From positions 25,655 to 89,654 of the forward strand of contig QHTE01000045.1 in assembly GCA_003220685.1 (NCBI GenBank): DNA of 64,000 bases, written 5' to 3'. The notes under the pieces are model-generated. The model worked only from the letters and a program-made list of their open reading frames with translations. It was not told the DNA's origin and ran no database searches. The translations under genes and the position numbers were made by a program. Shown here in pieces: positions 40,591-48,336 of the stretch (positions are counted from its first letter, which is position 1; each line of letters opens with the position of its first letter). Origin of the DNA: Candidatus Rokuibacteriota bacterium (GTDB lineage: Bacteria > Methylomirabilota > Methylomirabilia > Rokubacteriales > CSP1-6).

Positions 40591-42684
40591 ATGCCCAGCT
40601 ACGCGCTCGGAATCGACATCGGCGGCACGTTCACCGACGTCGTGGTCTACGACCACGACACCGGCCGGCAGTGGAGCCGCAAGGTGCTGACGACCCACGA
40701 CGATCCGGTCCGCGCCGTCGTGACCGGTGTCGGCGCGATCCTCGGCGACGGCGCGCTCGAGGCTCGGCATTGCACGCGGGTCATCCACGCGACGACGCTC
40801 TTCACCAACGCGCTCATCGAGCGCAAGGGCGCCGTCGCCGGGCTCGTCACGACCGCCGGCTTCGGCGACACGCTCGAGATCGGCCGCGAGCGCAAGTTCG
40901 AGCTCTACGACCTCGACATCGCCAAGCCCGAGCCGCTCGTGCCGCGCAATCGGCGGCTGGAAGTGGCCGAGCGCATGAGCGCCGACGGCACGGTTCGCCG
41001 TCCTCTCGACCGCGTGGAGCTCGCCGTAGCGGTCGATCGTCTCGCCGCGGCCGGGGTGGGCTCGATCGCCGTCGTGTTCCTCCACGCCTACGCGAACCCG
41101 AGCCACGAGGCCGAGGCCGTGCGCCTCATCGCCGAGCGCCACCCGGAGATCTTCACCGCGGCATCGCACGAGGTGGCGCCGGAGATCCGCGAGTTCGAGC
41201 GCGCGTCGACGACGGTCGCGAACGCCTACATCAAGCCCCTGGCGCACCAGTACCTCGGGCGCATGGCGCGCCAGCTCGCGGACCAGAAGATCCCGGCGCC
41301 GCTCCTGCTCATGCTCTCGAGCGGCGGCCTGACCCACGTCGCCGAGGCTCAGCGGGCGCCGGTGCAGATGCTCGAGTCCGGTCCGGCCGCGGGGGCGATC
41401 GCGGCGGCCTTCTTCGGCCGCACGGACAGCGGCGGCGATCTGCTGGCGTTCGACATGGGCGGCACCACCGCCAAGCTCTCGCTCGTCGACGGCGGCGAGC
41501 CGCGCACGGCGTACAGCTTCGAGGCGGCGCGCCAGAAGCGGTTCATCGAGGGCAGCGGCCTGCCGATCCGCATCTCGACGATCGAGCTGATCGAGATCGG
41601 CGCCGGCGGCGGCTCGATCGCGCACGTGGACGAGATCGGGCTCCTGAAGGTCGGGCCGCGCAGCGCCGGCTCCCAGCCCGGCCCGGCCTGCTACGGGCTC
41701 GGCGGAACGGAGCCCACCGTCACCGACGCCGATCTCCTTCTCGGCTACCTGAACCCCGACTACTTCGCCGGCGGCACGATCGCGATCGACGTCGCGGCCG
41801 CTCGCGCTGCGTTGACCCGTCTGGCCGACACGGTGCGATTGCCCGTGATCTCGGTGGCGTGGGGCATCCACGACATCGTCGACGAGAGCATGGCCAGCGC
41901 CGCCCGCGTGCACATCGCCGAGCGCGGCCGCGACCCGCGCGACTACGCGTTGCTCTGCACCGGCGGCGCCGGGCCCGTCCACGCCTGCCACGTCGCGCGC
42001 AAGCTCGGTGTGAGCCGAGTGATCTGCCCGCCGTCGGCCGGCGTCGCCTCCGCGCTCGGCCTGCTCGTGGCCCCGGCGCGCGTCGACCGCGTCGCCACGG
42101 TCGGGGTCCGCCTCGATCGCGGCGACCTCGGCGCGCTCGAGACGGCGTTTCGCGGCCTCGAGGACGAGGCGCGCGACGTCATGGGCGACACCGGCCTCAA
42201 GCTCGAGACGGCGCGCTTCCAGCGGCTCGCCGACGGGCGCTTTCTCGGCCAGGGGTTCGATCTCGTCGTCGACCTGCCCGACGGCCCGTACGACGGCGGC
42301 GACCGCGACACGGTGCGCCGCGCGCTCACTCTGGCCTTCGAGGCGGCGTACCGCGAGAAATTCTCGCTGACGCCCCCCGACGTGCCCGTCGAGTTCATCA
42401 ACATCAGGGTCGCCGTCCGCGCGCCGGTCGCCGGAAGCGAGGTCGTGCTGCAGGGGCGCGCGCGGCGCGGCGCATCGCCGGTCAAGGGGCGGCGCCCGGT
42501 CTGGTTCCCCGAGACGACCGGATTCGTCGACACGATCGTGTACGACCGAGCCCGTCTCGCCGTGGACGACCGGTTCGCCGGGCCGGCGGTCATCGAGGAA
42601 GAAGGCTCCACCCTGGTCGTCCCTCCGCGGGCGGGCTTCGTCGTGGCGCCGACCGGCAACGTCGTCGTGACACTGGACGCATGA
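40591..42684 (+). CDS. hyuA: Hydantoinase/oxoprolinase family ATPase subunit A
   Basis: A 697-residue ATP-dependent cyclic-amide hydrolase subunit. It starts MPSYALGIDIGGTFTDVVVYD (phosphate-binding loop of the actin-like fold), with GSIAVVFLHAYANPSHE, ASHEVAPEIREFERASTTVANAYIKP, the second ATPase loop FDMGGTTAKLSLV, GAGGGSIAHVD and GPACYGLGGTEPTVTDADL. Length is normal (about 690). With HyuB it would open hydantoin, N-methylhydantoin, oxoproline or related rings, or carboxylate acetone-like substrates. A GNAT gene is inserted before hyuB; all three genes overlap by 4 bp. Confidence 0.95.
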   Translation: MPSYALGIDIGGTFTDVVVYDHDTGRQWSRKVLTTHDDPVRAVVTGVGAILGDGALEARHCTRVIHATTLFTNALIERKGAVAGLVTTAGFGDTLEIGRERKFELYDLDIAKPEPLVPRNRRLEVAERMSADGTVRRPLDRVELAVAVDRLAAAGVGSIAVVFLHAYANPSHEAEAVRLIAERHPEIFTAASHEVAPEIREFERASTTVANAYIKPLAHQYLGRMARQLADQKIPAPLLLMLSSGGLTHVAEAQRAPVQMLESGPAAGAIAAAFFGRTDSGGDLLAFDMGGTTAKLSLVDGGEPRTAYSFEAARQKRFIEGSGLPIRISTIELIEIGAGGGSIAHVDEIGLLKVGPRSAGSQPGPACYGLGGTEPTVTDADLLLGYLNPDYFAGGTIAIDVAAARAALTRLADTVRLPVISVAWGIHDIVDESMASAARVHIAERGRDPRDYALLCTGGAGPVHACHVARKLGVSRVICPPSAGVASALGLLVAPARVDRVATVGVRLDRGDLGALETAFRGLEDEARDVMGDTGLKLETARFQRLADGRFLGQGFDLVVDLPDGPYDGGDRDTVRRALTLAFEAAYREKFSLTPPDVPVEFINIRVAVRAPVAGSEVVLQGRARRGASPVKGRRPVWFPETTGFVDTIVYDRARLAVDDRFAGPAVIEEEGSTLVVPPRAGFVVAPTGNVVVTLDA

Positions 42685-43223
42685 AGCCTCCGGCGACGAT
42701 CGAGACCGCCCGCCTCCGGCTGCGCCCGCCCGTCATGGGCGACGCCGAGGCGATCTTCGCGACGTACGCGCGCGACCCCGAGGCCACGCGCTACGTGAGC
42801 TTCCCGACGCATCAGAGCTCCGCCGAGGCGCGCGCATATCTCTGCCGCTGCGCGGTCGGCTGGGCCGGGGACGGCCCGTTCACGTGGGTCATCCTCCTGC
42901 GCGAGAACGGCCGCCTGGCCGGCGCGATCGACATCCGTCCCCAGGACCGGCGCGTCGAGCTCGGCTACATCCTCGGCCGCGAGTACTGGGGGCACGGCTA
43001 CATGACGGAAGTCGTCCGCGCGCTGAGCGAATGGGTGCTGGCGCAGCCCGAGGTCCACCGTGTGTGGGCCGTGTGCGACGTCGACAACCACGCCTCGGCG
43101 CGCGTGCTCGAGAAGGCCGGGATGGAGCGCGAGGGGCGGCTGCGGCGCTGGGCGGTCCATCCCAACATCAGCGCGACGCCTCGCGACTTCTGGTGCTACG
43201 CGCGCGTGAAGGCGACGCCGTGA
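42681..43223 (+). CDS. GNAT-family N-acetyltransferase inside the hydantoinase operon
   Basis: A 180-residue acetyltransferase of the RimJ/RimL type: IETARLRLRPPVMGDAEAIFATY, then VELGYILGREYWGHGYMTEVVRAL (acetyl-CoA loop), VWAVCDVDNHASARVLEKAGMEREG. The ATG overlaps the HyuA stop (ATGA), and its stop overlaps the HyuB start (GTGA), so translation of the three genes is strictly coupled. A role in acetylating the amino product of ring opening, or a regulatory acetylation, is inferred from position only. Confidence 0.9.
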   Translation: MKPPATIETARLRLRPPVMGDAEAIFATYARDPEATRYVSFPTHQSSAEARAYLCRCAVGWAGDGPFTWVILLRENGRLAGAIDIRPQDRRVELGYILGREYWGHGYMTEVVRALSEWVLAQPEVHRVWAVCDVDNHASARVLEKAGMEREGRLRRWAVHPNISATPRDFWCYARVKATP

Positions 43224-44815
43224 GCGCGCGGTTCGACGCGATCACGCTCGAGGTGCTGTGGACGCGCTTGATCTCGGTCGTCGACGAGGCCGCCAAGGCG
43301 ATCGTACGCACGTCGTTCTCGACGCTCTCGAACGAGGCGAACGACTTCGCGTGCATGCTGACCGACGCCCGCGGCTACTCGCTGGCGCAGAACACCGGCA
43401 GCATCCCCTCGTTCATCGGGACCCTGCCGGCCACCGTTCGCCATTTCCTGCGCGCGATGGGCGCCGCGGCGATGCAGCCCGGCGACGTCCTCATCACCAA
43501 CGACGCGTGGATGGGCACCGGGCACATGAGCGACGTCAGCGTCCTCAAGCCGATCTTCCGCGCCGGCCGTCTCGTCGCCTTCTCGGCCACCACCTCGCAC
43601 ATGCCGGACATCGGCGGACGACTCCGCGCCATCGAGGCCCGCGAGGTGTTCGAGGAAGGCATCCACATCCCGCTGATGAAGCTCCGGCGGGAAGGGCGCA
43701 CCGACGAGACGTTGATCGAGATGATCCGCGCCAACGTGCGCACGCCCGACCAGACCGTCGGCGACATCTGGGCGCAGGTGGGCGCCAACGAGCTGATGGA
43801 CAAGCGGCTGCTCGCGCTGATGGACGCCGCCGGGCTCGAGACCTTGGACGAGCTCGCCGACGAGCTGTTCGCGCGGGCCGAGCACGCGATGCGCGCGGCG
43901 ATCCGCGCGGTGCCCGACGGGACCTACCGCTACGCGATGCGGACCGACGGCGTCGACGCGCCGCTCGACTACCGGGTGGCGCTGACGATCGCCGGCGACG
44001 AGATCACCGCCGACTACGCGGGGACCTCGCCGCAGCAGCCGCGTGCGATCAACTGCGTCATGGCCTACACCTATGCGATGACCGCGTACGCGATCAAGTG
44101 CGCGCTCCTCCCGGGCCTGGCCAACAACGAGGGCATGTACCGCCCGTTGCGCGTCAGCGCGCCGGAGGGCTCGCTCCTCAACCCGCGCTTCCCGGCCGCC
44201 GTGGTGAGCCGCGCCGTCACCGGCCACTACGTTCCGGTGCTGCTCTTCGGCGCGCTCCACCAGGTGATCCCGGATCGCGTGATGGCCGGCGCGGGCTCGC
44301 CGCTCTGGGCAGTCCAGCAGACCGGGCTTCGCGCCGACGGCCGGCCCTACACGAACATCCTCTTCTTCAACGGCGGCATGGGCGCCACGCCGGGCAAGGA
44401 CGGCGAGCACGTGCTCTCCTGGCCGAGCAACATCTCGTCGACGCCGGTCGAGGTGGCCGAGCGCAACACTCCGCTCTTCTTCCGCGAGAAGCGCCTGACG
44501 CCGGGCTCGAGCGGCGCCGGCCGCTTCCGCGGCGGACTCGGTCAGGACGTCGTGTTCGAGTGCGAGTCGGAGGCGCCGATCGTCGTCTCGTTCATGGCCG
44601 AGCGCACGAAGTTTCCGGCTCCGGGCTTCGCGGGCGGGACCGACGGCGGACTGGGCGACGTGCAGATCAACGGCGTTTCGATCGACAACCGCCGCCAGCA
44701 CGTGCTCAGGCGCGGTGACGTCGTGCTGGTGCGGACGCCGGGCGGGGGCGGCTATGGTCCGGTCGCTCAGCGCGATCCGGCATTGACCGAGCGCGATCGC
44801 GCGCTCGGCTATTGA
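43220..44815 (+). CDS. hyuB: Hydantoinase/oxoprolinase family subunit B
   Basis: A 531-residue HyuB-type subunit starting at GTG. Features: DAITLEVLWTRLISVVDEAAKAIVRTSFS, FACMLTDARGYSLAQNTGSIPSF split across the N terminus, DVLITNDAWMGTGHMSDV, HMPDIGG, FEEGIHIPLMKL, DYAGTSPQQPRAINC and FRGGLGQDVVFE, ending RTPGGGGYGPVAQRDP, the standard C terminus. It works with HyuA as an ATP-driven ring-opening enzyme. It is the last intact gene of the operon. Confidence 0.95.
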   Translation: MSARFDAITLEVLWTRLISVVDEAAKAIVRTSFSTLSNEANDFACMLTDARGYSLAQNTGSIPSFIGTLPATVRHFLRAMGAAAMQPGDVLITNDAWMGTGHMSDVSVLKPIFRAGRLVAFSATTSHMPDIGGRLRAIEAREVFEEGIHIPLMKLRREGRTDETLIEMIRANVRTPDQTVGDIWAQVGANELMDKRLLALMDAAGLETLDELADELFARAEHAMRAAIRAVPDGTYRYAMRTDGVDAPLDYRVALTIAGDEITADYAGTSPQQPRAINCVMAYTYAMTAYAIKCALLPGLANNEGMYRPLRVSAPEGSLLNPRFPAAVVSRAVTGHYVPVLLFGALHQVIPDRVMAGAGSPLWAVQQTGLRADGRPYTNILFFNGGMGATPGKDGEHVLSWPSNISSTPVEVAERNTPLFFREKRLTPGSSGAGRFRGGLGQDVVFECESEAPIVVSFMAERTKFPAPGFAGGTDGGLGDVQINGVSIDNRRQHVLRRGDVVLVRTPGGGGYGPVAQRDPALTERDRALGY

Positions 44816-44870
44816 GAGCCGGCGCTCCCGGCTCGGGCTCCAAACCGCTCAACCCAAGGGGAGGCGTCGC

Positions 44871-45005
44871 GGCATCTGGAATCTCGAGAACGTCGACACC
44901 AAGTCGCTCGTCGACGGCAAGGTGCTCGAAGGCGCGTTCATCTGGGCGCCGCTCCGGATCATCGGGGCGACGGGCTCGCCCGGCAATCCGGTAGTGCTCT
45001 ACTAG
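44871..45005 (+). pseudogene. C-terminal remnant of a cyclase-family (kynurenine-formamidase-like) gene
   Basis: In one frame the DNA reads GIWNLENVDTKSLVDGK..., then AFIWAPLRIIGATGSPGNP before a TAG. This matches the conserved C-terminal end of the metal-dependent cyclase family (a 'NLENL ... APL-I-GATGSP-R' pattern), but the His-rich N-terminal three quarters are missing. No start codon with support exists. It lies 55 bp after hyuB, a position where a hydrolase or isomerase partner would make sense, so a deletion in the operon is likely. Confidence 0.6.
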
Positions 45006-45030
45006 CTCGAGCGAGCTCGAAGGCGCGCGG

Positions 45031-46050
45031 TCAGGCCTTCCTGAAGCGGTGGACGCCGTCGCCGTCCACGAGCCGGACCGCGCGCCCTTCGTCCTCGAGA
45101 AAGCGCAGGTGCGCGAGCGCCTCGCCGACGGCGAAGCTCAGCTGGTGACTGTCGAGCTCGCGCCGGAAGAGGACCGGCACCAGCTCCGCCGCCGTGCGCG
45201 GCTCGACGAGGGCGTCGAGCGCCTCGTTGAGCCGCGCGGCGTGATGGTCGCGCAGAAAGCCGAGCCGCGCGTGGAGGCCGCGGAATGGTAAGCCGTGCGA
45301 GGGCAGCACGAGCGTGTCCGGCGCCATGGGCTCGAAGCGATCGAGCGAGTCGAGGTACAGCCGCAGCGGATTGAGCCCGGGCTGCTCGGACCAGACGCTC
45401 ACGTTGGTCGTGATCTTCGGCAGCACCTGATCGCCGGAGATCAGCACGCAGCCCGCCTCGTCCCAGAGGCAGGCGTGCTCCGGCGCGTGGCCGAGGACCG
45501 TCAGCACGCGAAACGTCCCGTTGCCGATCGTGATCCCATCGCCCTCGCGGATTCGCCGGAACTCGCTCGACACCTCGGGCACGAGGGTCGGATAGTGGTT
45601 GCCGCGCCGGCCGAGCTGAACGAGCGCGTCGGGGCCGCAGCCGTGGCGACGGAAGTGGGCCAGCCGCGGCTCGAAGTCGGCCGCGCCGCGGCTTCGCCAG
45701 GCGTACTGCGCATAGAGCCACTCCGCCTGCGTGCACCAGAGCTCGGTCTTCCAGCGCGCCGAGAGCCAGCCCGCGTTGCCCATGTGATCGGGATGGAAGT
45801 GCGTCACGAGGACGCGCCGCACCGGGCGGCCGCCGAGGTGCGCGGCGAAGACGCGCTCCCACAGGGCGCGCGTGTCGTCGAGGCCGACGCCGGTGTCGAC
45901 GATGGTCCAGCCGGGGCCGTCCTCGAGGAGCCACAGATTGATGTGGTTGAGCTGAAACGGCAGCGGCATGCGCAGCCAGTAGATTCCGGGAGCGACCGCG
46001 CGGATGTCGGCGGGCGCGGGCGGCTCCGTCCACGGATGGTCGAGCGTCAT
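45031..46050 (-). CDS. MBL-fold metallo-hydrolase
   Basis: A 339-residue metallo-beta-lactamase-fold hydrolase. The metal motif is THFHPDHMGNAG, with a further His in VLGHAPEHACLW, the bridging Asp in ISGDQVLP and a late His in VLPSHGLPF. A C-terminal helical/winged extension (about 250-339) matches the LACTB2-like arrangement, whose members cleave thioesters or RNA. The N terminus IRAVAPGIYWLRMPLPF has no signal peptide. A TACACT box lies 7 nt before the ATG, without a Shine-Dalgarno. Confidence 0.9.
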   Translation of the reverse strand: MTLDHPWTEPPAPADIRAVAPGIYWLRMPLPFQLNHINLWLLEDGPGWTIVDTGVGLDDTRALWERVFAAHLGGRPVRRVLVTHFHPDHMGNAGWLSARWKTELWCTQAEWLYAQYAWRSRGAADFEPRLAHFRRHGCGPDALVQLGRRGNHYPTLVPEVSSEFRRIREGDGITIGNGTFRVLTVLGHAPEHACLWDEAGCVLISGDQVLPKITTNVSVWSEQPGLNPLRLYLDSLDRFEPMAPDTLVLPSHGLPFRGLHARLGFLRDHHAARLNEALDALVEPRTAAELVPVLFRRELDSHQLSFAVGEALAHLRFLEDEGRAVRLVDGDGVHRFRKA

Positions 46051-46057
46051 GCGATGC

Positions 46058-46063
46058 AGTGTA
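46058..46063 (-). promoter_or_regulatory. -10 box TACACT, 7 nt before the MBL hydrolase start (leaderless candidate)
   Basis: On the minus strand TACACT ends 7 nt before the ATG at 46050, with no ribosome-binding site between. Confidence 0.4.
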
Positions 46064-46145
46064 CCTTGCGTTCGCGAGTCGAACCTGATCTTCTATGCGC
46101 CGCCGCCCAGACCATGCGGCGCCGTCAACCATCGGAGGTGGCTCC

Positions 46146-47306
46146 ATGAATCCGCTGCGCCTCGCCGTCGTCGTCGTCCCGCTCGCGGTGCTGAGTGTCG
46201 TTCCGCGCGCGCACGCGCAACTGCTCCTGTCGACCAACGACAACAAGGTGACGCTCGTCAACGGCGTCGCGACGGTCGTGAAGAATCCGCCGCCCGATAC
46301 CCTGACGGTGATCGACATCAAGAGCTGGCCGCCGCAGGTCGTGGCCGAGCTCGAGGTGCCCGGCAGCGTGGTCGGGCCGCCGTTCAGCGTGGCGGTGGCG
46401 CCCGACGAGTCGATCGCGCTCGTGACCGCCAACGAGAAGCTCGACCCGGGCGACCCGACCAAGCGCATTCCCAACAACACGATGTCAGTGGTCGATCTCA
46501 AGGCAACGCCGCCGCGCATCATCGCGACGCTCGAGACCGGCCGAGCACCGGCCGGCGTGTCAATCAACCGCGCCGGCACGCTCGCGCTCGTGGCCAACCG
46601 CGCCGAGGGCACCGTGTCGGTCTACACCGTTCAGGGCAAGACCGTCACGCCGGCCGGCAAGGTCACGGTCGCCGACGACAAATCCGGCACGAGCCACGCG
46701 GCCATCTCGCCCGACGGCAAGCTGGCGCTGGTGACCCGCGACGGCGACGACCGGATCTCCGTGCTCTCGATCGACGGCACCAAGGTCGAATACACCAAGC
46801 GCGACATCTCGGCGGGCTTGCGGCCTTACGGCATCGACATCGCCTCCAGCGGCGCGTTCGCGGCCGTCGCCAACATCGGCCGCGGCGGCGGCGACGCCGA
46901 CACCGTCAGCATCATCGATCTCAAGGCCCAGCCGCCGCGGGTCACGAGCACGATGACCGTGGGTCAGACGCCCGAGGGCATCAAGGTCTCGCCCGACGGC
47001 TCGATGGTCGCGGTCGTGGTCATGAACGGCAGCAACAAGCCGAAGGAGTCGCCCTTCTACAACGACGCCGGCAAGCTCGTGCTGCTGCGCGTGAGCGGCA
47101 CCGACCTCTCGCGCGTGGGCGAGGCGGCGATCGGCCACTGGTCGCAGGGCGCCGCGTTCACTCCCGACGGCAAGCGCATCTTCGTCGGAAACATGGTCGA
47201 GAAGGAGATTCAGGTCCTCAGCCTGGACGCGACCACGCTCAAGGACACGGGGGTGCGCATCGCGGTCAAGGGCGGGCCAGCGGCGATCCGCATCGCGGAC
47301 CGGTAA
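46146..47306 (+). CDS. Exported beta-propeller (YVTN-like) protein
   Basis: A 386-residue secreted protein. The ATG at 46146 follows CGGAGG. The signal peptide MNPLRLAVVVVPLAVLSVVPRAHA is followed by repeated four-stranded blade signatures: FSVAVAPDESIALVTAN, VSINRAGTLALVANRAEGTVSVY, HAAISPDGKLALVTRDGDDRISVLS, GIKVSPDGSMVAVVV and AAFTPDGKRIFVGN. This is the lactonase-like seven-bladed fold, usually a binding or scaffold protein. No catalytic residues can be assigned. Its 3' end overlaps a facing small gene by 97 bp. Confidence 0.88.
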   Translation: MNPLRLAVVVVPLAVLSVVPRAHAQLLLSTNDNKVTLVNGVATVVKNPPPDTLTVIDIKSWPPQVVAELEVPGSVVGPPFSVAVAPDESIALVTANEKLDPGDPTKRIPNNTMSVVDLKATPPRIIATLETGRAPAGVSINRAGTLALVANRAEGTVSVYTVQGKTVTPAGKVTVADDKSGTSHAAISPDGKLALVTRDGDDRISVLSIDGTKVEYTKRDISAGLRPYGIDIASSGAFAAVANIGRGGGDADTVSIIDLKAQPPRVTSTMTVGQTPEGIKVSPDGSMVAVVVMNGSNKPKESPFYNDAGKLVLLRVSGTDLSRVGEAAIGHWSQGAAFTPDGKRIFVGNMVEKEIQVLSLDATTLKDTGVRIAVKGGPAAIRIADR

Positions 47307-47668
47307 GCGTCAGGGCCGCTCTTCGCACCCCGGGTGGGGAAGAGGAACCAGCGCTTGCCGTCCAGCATGTGGGCGCAGTGCTCGCGCCACCAGGCGGCGG
47401 CGGTCGGGTCCTTGGCCTGGAGCAGGTTGACGGCGTCCCGCGCGTTCACGGCGTAGCCGGTCTGAACGCCGTAGCGGCCGAGAAGGAGCGCGGCGATGCG
47501 CTGCCACCAGCCGCGCGGGGCGGAGACCACGCCGGTAGTCATCGCGAGCAGCCGGCTGGAGCGCCCGGGTGTCAGCGGGAGCTCGAGGCCGACCCACGCC
47601 AGCCGCACGGACAGCGGCGCCTCGCCCGGCGGGCACGAGATGATTCGGATTCGCGTCGCTGGCGCCAC
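47210..47668 (-). CDS. Hypothetical protein
   Basis: A 152-residue protein from a GTG start. The middle (GYAVNARDAVNLLQAKDPTA, WWREHCAHMLDGKRWFLFP) looks like genuine coding sequence. The last about 30 residues lie antisense to the propeller gene and may be read-through of the ancestral end, suggesting loss of an original stop. It is probably cytoplasmic: no signal or helix stands out. I do not recognise the family. It follows another unknown gene by 79 bp on the same strand. Confidence 0.5.
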   Translation of the reverse strand: MAPATRIRIISCPPGEAPLSVRLAWVGLELPLTPGRSSRLLAMTTGVVSAPRGWWQRIAALLLGRYGVQTGYAVNARDAVNLLQAKDPTAAAWWREHCAHMLDGKRWFLFPTRGAKSGPDAYRSAMRIAAGPPLTAMRTPVSLSVVASRLRT

Positions 47669-47747
47669 AAGACCACGATAGCTCGCGTCGGCGGAGGTCT
47701 CCGAGCGGTTTTTCGCAAGGTACGGCCGCGCGGTCAGGGCACGGCGA

Positions 47748-48326
47748 TCAGCGCGGCTTCACCCACGTCTCCGACCACGCCAGGCACGCGCTCGAGGCCT
47801 GGCGGTCGCCGCGCGTCTCCGCCCAGGGCTGGCCGGTCGCGAAGCGTCCGTTCCACTCGACCTGCGCCGAGCGCGCCGGGAAGAACGTGCTGAACACGCC
47901 GATCGGGCGGTTGTTGAAGCCGGGTGGGGCGTTGAGCACAAAGGGCTCGATGCAGTCGTACCAGGTCAGGCGGATGCGGTCGGCGCCCGAGACTATGGTC
48001 TCGACCGCCGTCGAGCGCGGCTCGCCGGAGCGGCTGAACTCGGCGGTGATCACCGGCACGTTCGTGTCGGCGAACGCGGGAAACAGCAACGTCTCGATGG
48101 TGCGCTGGAGCCAGCGAGCCACCGCGGCATTGTCGCTGTAGATCCGGGTCTGGCCGGAGCTGAGCTCGCTCTGGGCGAACAGCACGTGACCGGCGCCCGA
48201 CGGACACCACAGCACGCGCCAGTGGCTGAAGCGGTCCGACTGGGTCTTGCCGCCGTCGTGGCTCAGGCGGATGAACGAGTTCTCGCCGGTCATCAGGACC
48301 GCGTTGGGGTCGACGGGTGGGGTCAT
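47748..48326 (-). CDS. Hypothetical protein next to a molybdopterin oxidoreductase
   Basis: A 192-residue soluble protein with a TGAGGACGA ribosome-binding site, starting 10 bp after the molybdopterin enzyme gene. Readable features are ENSFIRLSHDGGKTQSDRFSHW, GAGHVLFAQSELSSGQTRIYSDN, RIRLTWYDCIEPFVLN and EWNGRFATGQPW. The pattern is mostly beta with conserved Trp and aromatic residues. I do not recognise the family. Tight spacing suggests a function tied to the oxidoreductase. Confidence 0.65.
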   Translation of the reverse strand: MTPPVDPNAVLMTGENSFIRLSHDGGKTQSDRFSHWRVLWCPSGAGHVLFAQSELSSGQTRIYSDNAAVARWLQRTIETLLFPAFADTNVPVITAEFSRSGEPRSTAVETIVSGADRIRLTWYDCIEPFVLNAPPGFNNRPIGVFSTFFPARSAQVEWNGRFATGQPWAETRGDRQASSACLAWSETWVKPR

Positions 48327-48336
48327 GGTCTCGTCC

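Noticed and set aside
44812..44994. A 60-residue Ser/Arg-rich frame after hyuB
   Set aside because: It has no ribosome-binding site, and a different frame of the same DNA gives a recognisable cyclase C terminus.
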